From assembly GCA_034670405.1 (NCBI GenBank), contig JAXDDX010000291.1:124001-188000 (forward strand): DNA of 64,000 nucleotides. The letters run 5' to 3'. A model generated the notes under the pieces. That model was not told where the DNA came from. It made no database searches and saw nothing but the letters and a program-made list of their open reading frames with translations. Position numbers and translations under genes: made by a program. This document shows, in pieces, positions 10,723 to 21,342 of this stretch (within the stretch, counting starts at the first letter, position 1; the number at the start of each line of letters is the position of its first letter). Origin of the DNA: Hoplostethus atlanticus. Lineage: Eukaryota; Chordata; Actinopteri; Trachichthyiformes; Trachichthyidae.

Positions 10723-12752
10723 ATGAAGAGGCTGCTGTTGTTATTGGCCATTCTCTGTGGAGGTTATGCCGAACGCCAAGGTGAGACATCCCGGGACAGA
10801 GTGGCCAACTTTTCACAGAGTGAAAGGATGTAAACCCTATCCCAAAAAAGCCAAAAAGGAGAAAAGTGGACTCTTAATATCATGTTTTTATTAACAAAGA
10901 ATGGACAGCAAAAGACTCTGTCACTGGCGAGAGAGAGCGGGGCCGACAGGATGTCCCAGAGGAAGCCGCCGGGGCAGACTTGGACAAGCTGATTTGTGTC
11001 CTGGAAGACCAACTCGTCCAAGTCTGCCCCGGTGTCGTGCCAAAAAGTGATCGTCCGCCAAAAACTGATTGCCCTCCGTTTACGATGTTATGTGTTTGAC
11101 ACAGAGTATTTTGCTGTCCATTCTTTGTTAATAAAAACATGATATTCAGAGTCCACTGAATGTAGTATGATTTAACTAAATCTTCATTTTAACAATGAAG
11201 CTTCTGCTTGCATTAGGCTACTCGACACTTTTTTCATCATATCACAACTTTATTCTCACAATATTATGACATTATTCACATAATATTACAACTTTATTCT
11301 CGAAACATTTATTTTTGTAATAACACTATGAGTTTATTCTCAAAATATTATGACTTTATTCTCCTAATATTATGACTTCATTTTCATAACATTATGACTT
11401 TATTCTCGTAAAAGGCCTATTATGAGATGATTCTCGAAATATTAGGACTTTAATCTCATAATATTAGGACTTTATTCTCAAAATCTTATATTATTTATTT
11501 TTAAACAGTGGCCCTAAAACACTGTTGTATTTTTGAGATGTGTGTTGCACTAACATTTTTTAGTATTTAACACCACATCTCTATTGAAGCCTTTGGACCC
11601 AAAAGCAGCTCTCCAGATACTGATAATGTGTCCTCTGAACTTCTGTACTGTGTTTCATCATATGTATAAACAGTACCAACCTTTTAAAGGCATGAGCATT
11701 TCTGGCAACGTGGGGTTGGAAAGAGATGAGTGCCAGGTCATCATTTTAATTTAACTTTTAGCTATGATTTTGAAATTGGTTTGAAATTGCGTTTTCTTAA
11801 ATCAGATTCAGTTTCCTGAGAGGCACATCCATCCAGGCACAAGGGACATATTATACATATATTATACATCTCCCCCACTATTTACTTTTACTTGTGTTTT
11901 GACACCAGTATATTTACTTCTACTTAAGTAAAATTTCAGCAAAGTAGCAGTGCTTTGATATTTTGGTACTCCTTCCACCCCTGATTGCTACCAATCTTAT
12001 TATCACACAATCCTAAATTGACCAGACCTCATGAATCCTTTGGGCATTTTGGGCATTTTCACAGTGCAGATGGTATGTACTTGTTCCTATCCTAATCTCT
12101 GGTCTGGTATTAATCTTTTACAGATCTTTCAGAGAGGGCGTTTACCTTCCCACTGGACAAAGGGACTTCCAATGTTAGACTCATTGCTGATATTCAGAAA
12201 CCCATCACGGCCTTTACTGTGTGCCTGAGGTATCACTCTGCCCTTAGCCGCGCCCAGTCACTTTTCTCCCTGGCAGCCACATCTGAGGCCAACGAATTGC
12301 TGCTGTACAAACCCTCTGTTGGGACATTCAAGATACATATAAAAAACACGGACCTCGATGTTGACGGGCTGCCAGACGACACTGACGACTGGAACTCAGT
12401 TTGCTGGACTTGGGACTCCACCAGCGGGCTGACTGTGGTGTGGGTCAATGGAAAGCGCAGTGTTCGGAAGTTGCTGAAGCCCAACATCACTATAAACGGA
12501 AGGCCCAGTATAATTCTGGGTCAAGAACAGGACACGTATGGTGGAGGCTTTGACGAGAGTCAGTCCTTCGTAGGGGACATCACAGACGTCCACTTCTGGG
12601 ACAACGTCCTCCCTCCTTGCGAAATCCGGTTCTACATGGAGGGTAACACCTTCACTCACGGGAACCTTCTTAACTGGAAGGACCTGCAGTATAACATCAC
12701 TGGCTCTGTCTATGTGGAGAAGAGTGACTTTGATAAACTGTCATGCTTTTAG
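10723..12752 (+). CDS. Short pentraxin (C-reactive protein/serum amyloid P-like), copy 1
   Basis: This is a secreted pattern-recognition protein of the short pentraxin family, which forms calcium-dependent ring oligomers that bind phosphocholine or sugars on microbes and debris. Exon 1 is 10723-10780 (signal peptide MKRLLLLLAILCGGYA). Exon 2 is 12124-12752. The GT/AG intron is phase 1 and the product is 228 aa, the family's usual size and exon structure. The calcium site motif ILGQEQDTYGG and QSFVGD is intact, as are the conserved cysteines in TVCLRY and SVCWTW. Two extra cysteines (LPPCEI and the C-terminal LSCF) suggest a second disulfide. The signature HxCxSWxS is altered: its histidine is serine (SVCWTWDS). 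N-glycosylation sequons occur at PNIT and YNIT. AATAAA signals at 13007-13012 and 13015-13020 follow the stop. It is about 88% identical to copy 2 in the mature protein. I cannot separate CRP from SAP orthology by eye. Confidence 0.93.
10866..11156. mobile_element. Palindromic MITE-like element in the pentraxin 1 intron
   Basis: The outer 48 bases (GTGGACTC..ATCATGTTTTTATTAAC..GGACAGCAAAA) recur as a reverse complement at 11109-11156 with one mismatch, and the similarity continues weakly for about 10 more bases. Inside, GGGCAGACTTGGACAAG (about 10972) and its near reverse complement CTCGTCCAAGTCTGCCCC (about 11013) form a second, nested inverted repeat. The core is GC-rich against an AT-rich intron. 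The copy 2 intron lacks it. No clear target-site duplication is visible. Confidence 0.75.
11224..11500 (+). repeat. AT-rich minisatellite, about 22-bp unit
   Basis: Roughly ten degenerate repeats of an AATATTATGACTTTATTCTC-type unit run in tandem in the intron of pentraxin copy 1. The array is absent from the copy 2 intron. Confidence 0.75.
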
Positions 12753-14409
12753 TATGTTAAGACGGCAGTGTATTCTGTCAAACAAATATGTGAATTTTGT
12801 TCAGTGCTGAGCGTGCTATACACTGTGTAGTTAATCGACTTTGGTTACGTCCTTAATTTGAGGGATATTAATCCTGAAGTCACTATAAAACACACCCCTC
12901 ATCCAGGCCAGCACACTGTGACTTCGAATCAGTATGTTCCCATGCCCAACATGTGTCTGTGTTTGAATTTGGTCTGCCTTTATTCGGTGTAATTGGTAAA
13001 GATGGAAATAAATTAATAAAAAGTGACTTTATAATGGCTTTAATAGTCTTTATTTTGTAAAACCTTGTTATTTTTTAGACAGTAGAGGTTCTCCCTGGCT
13101 ACCCTTGCATGAATGCCATTTCTATGTACTGCTATTCTTATTGCTCTCCAGGTTGTTCCCTATAGCGCCACCATCAGGCCAAACGTAAAAAAAGGATGTT
13201 GACTCAAACTCCACCATATTTTACACACAGCATGTTTGAACTTCCTCCATCATGCCTCTTTCACAGAATTTTGATATTTGTAAATTGTTTGGCCTGATGC
13301 ACAAACAGAGCTGATGACTAAGATGCGCAAACAGGAAGGGAAGCTTAATTCCTAAATGCTTCATGCTAGAGCAATCACATTGGCTGGATAGGTTTCAGCT
13401 ACTCAGGGAAAATAATTGCCACATAGGTTTCCACCACTTTGAATTTCTTGCCAAACGTCTTTTCACAACTTCTCCTACAAAGTTGATCCAATCTGTTCTG
13501 GCGTTTAAAGAACGCTGGCCCAGTTTGATGAAAGTTGGAGCAATGATGCATCTTGCTACTGATTGGCCCATGGAGAAATCCCCAATAAAGTTAGATTTTC
13601 TCTGGAAAGCTGAAGATACTACTGTACCACCACCCCATTTGTCACCATGACCCACTCACCCACTCAAGCCCATGAATTCTCAGGTATATTTTAACAAGTA
13701 CACATCAAGGAGCCTGTAATTCTTCAAATGTTGCATTATCTTACCAGATTGTTGTTTCCAACAATCAGCCATATGGAGAGGGAAGATTGGGAAGTAGGTG
13801 GAGTGGCTTGGCAGCAGAGCTTTTGATTGCTTCCCTTTTTCTAGAGGTCGCCTTGTTCCTTCCGCACAACTAAATAGCATATTGTCAATCCCAGTGGAGT
13901 TCTATTTCTCATAGGCTTCGCCGTTTAGGCTTCGCCTTATGGGCTATGCTCCTGCGCGTGAGCGCGAGGACTGAAAATTCAACGATGGACCTATCAGCTA
14001 GGGCTCAGCCCCCAAGCACCTGTATATAATGCCGTGCCGGCATTCGTCCTCCTTTTTCTTTCAGCGAACACCTAAGCTTAAAGAGTATGAATTCCTTGAT
14101 CAGCCCTTTTCAGGGCCAAGAGCTGTAATTCCTGTCCGGCGGTTGTACCAGTAATTGGTACAATTCAGAGCACACGCGCCTCTTCCACTATCACTACTTA
14201 TGCAGTGAAGTGGAATGCCAAGCGTGTTAGTGAGTTTGGTGCCCTGTCGGTGCACCCGAGCTGTCTGTCTATCAATGGGGATGGCTCCTTCGCGTCGCTC
14301 AGGCCGAATCCCACCTTCCTGCCCAAGAACATAAGTTCCTATCATTCTGGGGACATTGTGCTGAAGGCTTTCCATCTGCCTCCTCATGCTAATGAGTCTG
14401 AGGCGGAGT

Positions 14410-14832
14410 TGTCGCTAGTACCAGTGACACCAGGTTCTTTTATGGATCCCCAAACACACAACGCAGCACACAGGATCGAGGTAAAATTATATTTTTATTT
14501 ATTTTAATTTCTTATTTAAAATCATAGACAACAATAAACAAACAGCATGGACATGGACAGCCTGGGTAACACGACCCTGTAATCCACCTGGCCCTGACCA
14601 CTAAAGGGGGGGGGTGACACGATCCCGGAGTCCCACTCTCCCTCAACCAAGATGCAGGAGGAATAGTGAAAATCCAGAGCACACTGCATTCACCTCAAAA
14701 CACACAAGAGAGTTATAAACTAGATCACAGCAATTCTAACTGACTAGGTTCAACCCACGCCATGCAATAAATCCAACTCGCTCTACATGCAACCTCAAAA
14801 ACAATAACCATAGGGCATCTAGGTTTAGCGCA
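14410..14832 (-). repeat. Gypsy 3' LTR
   Basis: This is a 423-bp repeat beginning TG and ending CA. It matches 19796-19951 plus 21067-21342, apart from a 24-bp stretch present only in the other copy and a few small indels. It is the uninterrupted (LINE-free) version of the LTR. Confidence 0.8.
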
Positions 14833-17800
14833 GGCCCAGTTGATGGGGGGGGACAGTCCTGCACCTCTGCTGGGGTGGCTCAAGTTTAGGCCCGGACCCT
14901 GGGTCCACCTCTGACTCGGCCACAGGTTCGTGGCTGGCGGGCCCTATGGGCACTGGTAATAACCCAACTAGAGGCGCACATGGAACCACAAACTGGGGCT
15001 GGTCTACTAGGGGGGTAACCATAGGGCCTACCTTGGGCTCTGCTGTCTCAGCCAATATCCCGGCAGGGCAGGGCTGTAGGTTGTTGTGGTGCATGGTCTG
15101 AATGGGACCCTCCTTCCCCTCGGGCCGTACACTATACACTGGCTGGTCAGGGCGTATCTGCGAAACAACCACATATGGTGAGGGTACCCAACGGGGTGCA
15201 AGCTTACCCTGTGCTCTACGTCGGAAGTTTCGGAGGAGCACTCTTTCACCGGGCAGCAGAGGAAGTGTGCCAGACCTTTTGTTGTACCGTGCTTGGTCCC
15301 ACCCCTGCTTCTGCTTGGTGTGGACCTGTACTCTCGCATAGGCATCCAACAGGATCTGATGGTGTGTACGCACCCAGGCATCCAACGTCCCCTTCTCCTG
15401 TGGAGGAGAAACACCTAGACACAAATCCACTGGGAGCCTAGCGTGCTTTCCAAACAACACAAAGTAAGGGGTGAGGCCCGTGCTACAGTGTATGGTGTTA
15501 TTGTAGGCTTGCACTAGAGCTGGCAGCTTACTGGTCCATTGTGTCTGTGCTTCACTATTCAATGTACTCAGCAGAGAATGCAGGGTCTGATTAAACCGCT
15601 CACAGGCCCCATTGCCCTGCGGATGGTAGGGAGTAGTGCGGGTCTTAGTGCAACCATACAGCTGGCACAGCTGGCTCATTACCTCTGACTCAAAAGCCCC
15701 CCCTCTATCTGTCAGGATGCGCTCTGGACACCCAAAGGGCTAGATGAGGGAGGGCCAAAGGGCCTTGATGGTGGTAGAGGCAGTCTGATCTTTAGTGGGG
15801 ACAGCAAGGGCATACCTGGAAAACAAGTCAGTCATGACAAGCACGTATGGATATGCATCAGCTGGCCGCCCTAGTGACAGGTAGTCCAGGCCCACTACCT
15901 CGAAGGGATAACTGGAGGTAATGGATTGCAGGGGCGCCCTCACAGGGGGCCCTGCTTTGCTCACCACACACTCTGGGCATTCCCCGGTCCAAGCCTTAAG
16001 CTCCTTTGCCATGCCGAGCCAGTAGAAGCGGCGACGTAGTACCCCCAATACTTTCTCACTGCTGGCATGTCCTACAGCCTGGTGGTAATCTCTCCAGACC
16101 TCCTGAGTGTGTCCTGCGGGGATAATCAGTTGAAATGCCCACTGACCTGTGTCCAGCTCCTGTGTGCGCTGCAGCAGGACTCCATCCTTCAGCTCCAAGT
16201 GCTCCCATTCCAGCAGCCAGCGGCACACCTGGGGAGACAGGGTCATGCGTACCTGGAGGTCGGGGGGGCTCCTTGAAGTTTCCAACTGTACACCTGGGAT
16301 AGGCCTGGGTCCTCCAGCTGCCTGCTTTGCCAATGTCCCGGGGGCAAGTCACCCCTGAGTGGTAGAGTTCGACTGCCCTCGGCTGTCCCAACCGCTGCCA
16401 CTACTGCTGCACCTGGCAACCGGGAAAGGACGTCCGCATTCCGGTTGGCAACCCCTGGCCGATACTTGATGGAAAAAGTAAAGTTAGCCAACTGAGCCAT
16501 CCACCTCTGTTCTATGGCCCCAAGACGTGCCGTCTGCAGGTGAACCAGGGGGTTATTATCTGTGAACACAGTAAAAGTCACCCCCCACAAATAATCCTTG
16601 AATTTCTCTGTGACTGCCCATTTAAGCTAGAGCTGTTGGCGCCTAAGTGAACTATAGTTCTGGTCATTACGTTCGTTTGAACTGAGGCTGCAACTTGCAT
16701 AGGCTATCACCCGTTCATGTCCCTCTTGCACCTGCGACAGCACCGCCCCCAGTCCTCCAGGCTAGCGTCAGTGTACAACAGAAAGGGCTGGGTGAAATAG
16801 GCCAGGATGGGTGCCTGCAGGAGAGCCTACTTCAGCTCATCAAAGGCCCGCTGGCACTCTGTTGACCATTGGACCGAGGCCTTCTTGACACCACCAGTGC
16901 CCTGGAGAAGATTATTTAAGGGGGCAGCAATCTTTGAGAACGCCAATATGAAGTGCCGGTAGTAACCAGCAAAGCCTAGGAACGACTGTACCTCAGTCAC
17001 TGTTTTGGGGACGGGCCAATCATTAACCGCAGCCACCTTCTCCGGGTCTGTCGCCACCCCCCGCTGGCTGACCACATGTCCAAGGTAACGCACCTCCTTC
17101 CGGAACAGGTGACACTTCTGGGGCTGCCACTTAATTCCGTGGTGCTGAAGCTTCTGGAAGACCTGCTCCAGGTGTTCAAGGTGGCTGTTGAAACAGGGTG
17201 AATAGACAATCACATCATCCAAATAGATAAGCAGGTTATCATTTACCTGCCCCCCAGGCAACGCTGCATCAGTCGCTGAAAGGTAGCTGGGGCATTACAG
17301 AGCCCAAAGGGCTCAAACTGGTACAGGCCCATGGGGGTGGCGAAGGCCGTCTTCTCCTGATCACGTGGGTCCACCTGCACTTGCCAGTAACCAGCGGCCA
17401 GGTCCAAAGTGGAGTACCAGGCTGCTTCCTTCAGACAGGTAAGGGACTCAAGGCAAGGGAAAGGCATCTTTATGGGTTCTTACCAACACAATTGGGGCTG
17501 CACATGGACTGGAACACTCCTTCGCCACCCCACTGTCCAACATACCTTGTAGGAGCGCCCTGAGCTCAGGATAAAGACTGGGTGGAACAGGTCGGTAGCG
17601 CTCTCTCACTGGTGCAGCATCTCCGGTGGGAATGGGATGTAGGACTGCACTGGTGTGGCCAAAGTCGTCCTCATGGGCGGCAAAGACCACCTGTGCAGCA
17701 GTGCGGTCAGGCGGCCTTGCTCCTCCTTGGTCAGGTCTTCCCCCTGCAACAACAGCGCTGGATGGTTGTAATCCAGGGACTCGGTCACCTGCTGTACCTC

Positions 17801-19795
17801 CACCTCAACCACGGTGGACTCGGTCATACGAAACACCAACTCTGTCTGGCCCTGCACATCCTTTGGGTCCACCTGGGACACCGTTGCCAGGGCACGTCTC
17901 TGTGGCAGCTCAATTGGAAATGGATATGGGTTGCATACACATATGGAAACTTTACCTCTCCTCATCCAACCCAGTGTCCGGGCAACACGCCACTCCTGGT
18001 CCACGTCCCCCATATGCTCCACTAGGACACAACAGTCAGCTGCTCCAGTGCCCTGGGGAACCTGGGCCCAGAGAACCCTTTCTGTCCCAGGCGGGAGCAA
18101 CACTGGAGCCTGACGGGGGAGTTTTGTCACCCCCTCGAGGACAACCGGATCCACAGCGTCACTCACGCGTCGACAGACGGCAAAGGCTTTCTTCCAGGCC
18201 GCTCCTTCTGTCGAGGACATAATGGATCTGAAGGCTGTTTCCCCTGGATGACCATTCTGGAAAAGACCCTTCCAACACTCTATAACATTCATCCCCAGAA
18301 TTCCATAGGTAGAGTTCATACAACCATCTTCCACTATTACAACCCCCCTCCCCTTTACCTTAATGCCACTGATCTCAAAGTCCATTACTGCATATCCGAT
18401 GTAGGAGATATGGAGTCCATTGGCCGCTCGCAGGGTCAACCAGGGGATTTTGTCTGCATTCTGAACCAGGCCATCTCCGAAGTGCTGCTGGAAAAAAGAG
18501 AGACTGAAAAGGGTCACCTGAGACCCGGTATCTAGGACACATGGAATCTTTTCACCTTCTACAACAACTTCTACCTCAGGGCATTTGCCAACAAATGAGG
18601 GCCTTGACGGGGCAGTGGTTTGGGTCCCCTCCTCGATTGCTCGGCCTGCAGCAACCGAGGACACAAAAAATCCGACTGGGGTGCACAGCGTTTGGGGCAG
18701 AACCGGCGAGTATGGCCTGCTAACCCGCAGTCCATACATATCGGCTGGCCCTGGGCATCCCACTGGAACTGCTGTGAGGCTCCTGGAGGCCCTTGGGGAT
18801 GCCTCTGAGACCTCTGGTGATTCGTTGACCCCACAGGCTGAGGGCTGAAAGAAAGTGCAGAGAGCTGGTTTTGCAGTGCAGTTACAGACTTTCCTAGACT
18901 AGCTATCTGATCCTTTACTTCCTGTTGGAGCTCCACCTTCAGCAACTCTTTCAAAGCTTTTAGATCTTGGGCAAGTGGGGGTGCTGGCAGGGGTGCTACT
19001 GCCTGTGGGCCTGGTGGTGGAGGCGGGGACTGATGGGATACATAGGCGCGATACGAGCATGTCTCTGGGCCTTCACTATGCAGTTTGCGTGCTAAGGCTT
19101 TAGCTTCTTCGCAGGTGGCTAAAAAGGTGGTGGCCCCCTTAGTGCGCCGAAGTAGGCGCTTCAGTTCCTGTTTGACGGGGCCCTCAATTAGTCCTCTAAG
19201 AAACTGAGTCTGTAGCGTTTCATCAGTCTCGGCCCCAGCTAAATGGTGGCCCTGCCACCGATGGTATGCTTCCCAGAAGCGGAGAATATAAGCAGACACC
19301 CCTTCTTCTACTCGCTGCTTGCACTCAAAAAACAGAGCCCTCAGTATGCCCACAGACTGGTTACCCCCATACAGACCAGCCAGCGAATTTAGAATCTTTA
19401 CATCCGTGTCCCTATTCTCAGAAGAGAGAAGCATTATCTCCTGTTTAGCAGTGCCATCTAGAGCACTCAGTACAAAGTATACTTTTTGCTCAGCTTGTAA
19501 GCCCTGCCCCCGTAAATAAACTTCCATCTGTGCTCGCCATTCACAAAACCTATGGTCACCTTCGCTCCCTGTTAATTTCGGCACCCACGGCCCACCCATA
19601 AACCAAGGCATTACCATTGCATTAATGGTGGGAGTCATGCTAGCAGAACCGGGTGCCGCCGGATCATTTGCAATCGTTTCTGATCTACTATTGCCAGAAG
19701 GGCCAAGGGCCTCGCTAGAGGAGTCGCTAAATGGCTCTCGACCATCCATGCTGCACGTGTGTATTGGGGATCCTGCCGACAATGCCACAAAAAGG

Positions 19796-21342
19796 TGTCG
19801 CTAGTACCACTATAAAACAAGTGGTATCGGTCAGTGACACCAGGTTCTTTTATGGATCCCCAAACACACAACGCAGCACACAGGATCGAGGTAAAATGTT
19901 AGTTTTATTTATTTATTTTAATTTCTTATTTAAAATCATAGACAACAATAATGGACCTGGAGAAGGCTTACGACCGGGTCCCACGGGAGATCCTATGGGA
20001 GGTCCTGCGAGAGTATGAGGTGAGGGGGCCACTACTCAGGGCCATCCAATCCATGTACACCCAAAGTGAGAGCTATATTCGGGTGCTCGGTAGTAAGTCG
20101 GACTCTTTTCCGGTTGGGGTTGGCCTCCGTCAGGGCTGCGCCTTATCACCAATCCTGTTTGTGATTTTCATGGACAGGATATCGAGGCGTAGCCATGTGG
20201 GGAGAGGGTTGCAGTACGGTGGGCTAAGGATCACATCACTGCTTTTTGCAGATGATGTGGTCCTGATGGCACCATCGGTCTGTGACCTCCAGCACTCACT
20301 GGGTAGGTTCGCAGCTGAGTGCGAAGCGGCTGGGATGAGGATCAGCACCTCCAAGTCTGAGGCCATGGTTCTCAGCAGGAAACCGGTGGACTGCCCACTC
20401 CGGGTAGGGAATGAGTCCTTACCCCAAGTGAAGGAGTTTAAGTATCTGGGGGTCTTGTTCACGAGTGAGGGGACTATAGAGCGGGAGATTGGCCGGAGAA
20501 TCGGAGCGGCAGGAGCGGTTTTGAAGTCACTCTACCGCACTGTCGTGACGAAGAGAGAGCTGAGCCAGAAGGCGAAGCTCTCGATCTACCGGTCAATCTT
20601 TGTCCCGACCCTAACCTATGGTCATGAGGGATGACCGAAAGAACGAGATCCAGGATACAAGCGGCTGAAATGAGTTTCCTCAGGAGGGTGGCTGGCGTCT
20701 CCCTTAGAGATAAGGTGAGAAGTTCAGTCATCCGGGAGAGACTCAGAGTAGAGCCGCTGCTCCTTTGCGTTGAAAGGAGTCAGTTGAGGTGGTTCGGGCA
20801 TCTGGTCAGGATGCCTGCTGGGCGCCTCCCTAGAGAGGTGTTCCAGGCATGTCCAACGGGGAGGAGGCCCCGGGGCAGACCAAGGACCAGGTGGCGTGAT
20901 TACATTTACGCATTGGCCTTGGAACGTCTTGGGATCCCCAGGGCAGAGCTGGCGGATGTGGCCAGGAAAAGGGAAGTCTGGGGCTCTCTGCTGGAACTGT
21001 TGCCTCCGCGACCCGACCCCGGATAAGCGGATGAAGATGAAGATGAAGATGAAGAGACAACAATAAACAAACAGCATGGACATAGCCTGGGTAACACAAC
21101 CCTGTAATCCACCTGGCCCTGACCACTAAAGGGGTGGGTGACACTGTCTACGATCCCGGAGTCCCACTCTCCCTCAACCAAGATGCAGGAGGAATAGTGA
21201 AAATCCAGAGCACACTGTATTCACCTCAAAACACACAAGAGAGTTATAAACTGGATCACAGCAATTCTAACTGACTAGGTTCAACCCACGCCATGCAATA
21301 AATCAATAAAACAATAACCATAGGGCATCTAGGTTTAGCGCA
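19796..21342 (-). repeat. Gypsy 5' LTR, interrupted by a LINE
   Basis: Removing the LINE and one copy of its 12-bp target duplication leaves about 432 bp, colinear with the LTR at 14410-14832. The right boundary (GTTTAGCGCA) is the same in both LTRs. Confidence 0.8.
19952..21054 (+). mobile_element. 5'-truncated RTE/Rex3-like LINE
   Basis: The reverse transcriptase part starts inside the domain (MDLEKAYDRVPREILWEV), carries the catalytic LLFADDVVLM and continues to the C-terminal end (RPRTRWRDYIYALALERLG, then PPRPDPG). A (GATGAA)n tail ends at 21054. A perfect 12-bp target-site duplication AGACAACAATAA flanks it (19940-19951 and 21055-21066). The ORF is open from 19951 to about 20630. There a seven-base loss after YGHE, compared with the usual YGHELWVMTER, shifts the frame, and the second part runs from 20631 to 21026. 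The GATG-type tail favours the Rex3/RTE clade; that assignment is from memory of the family. Confidence 0.85.

Larger units (their letters stand above)
10056..13902 (+). repeat. Duplicated pentraxin unit, copy 1
   Basis: Similarity to copy 2 (22097-24901) begins at ATGGCCATCAATTGG and ends at AATCCCAGTGGAGTTC. It covers promoter, both exons, most of the intron and the 3' flank. Copy 1 is longer because it carries a duplicated promoter block (10120-10405 against 10406-10556), a palindromic element in the intron (10866-11156), an AT-rich minisatellite (11224-11500) and extra 3' flank (13000-13265). Confidence 0.85.
14410..21342 (-). mobile_element. Ty3/gypsy LTR retrotransposon fossil
   Basis: The element reads on the minus strand with LTRs at 14410-14832 and 19796-21342; the second is enlarged by a LINE. 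The gag region is at about 19.8-18.6 kb, with a CCHC knuckle CMDCGLAGHTRRFC. Pol follows in the standard gypsy order: protease (VLDTGSQ) near 18.5 kb, reverse transcriptase (YLDD) near 17.2 kb, RNase H near 16.5 kb, and integrase (zinc-binding and DDE parts, then a GPY-like tail) from about 16.3 to 14.8 kb. A likely tRNA primer site lies beside the 5' LTR near 19770-19790. It is broken, with about five interruptions in pol. The LTRs differ by only a few substitutions plus small indels, so the insertion is fairly young. No clear target-site duplication is seen. Confidence 0.9.

Noticed and set aside
12233-12659. Antisense frames across the pentraxin exons (also 23798-24061)
   Set aside because: They mirror the conserved coding strand and have no recognisable product.
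14825-19788. Long minus-strand frames as host genes
   Set aside because: They contain gag knuckle, protease, reverse transcriptase, RNase H and integrase motifs between two LTRs, so they belong to the gypsy fossil.
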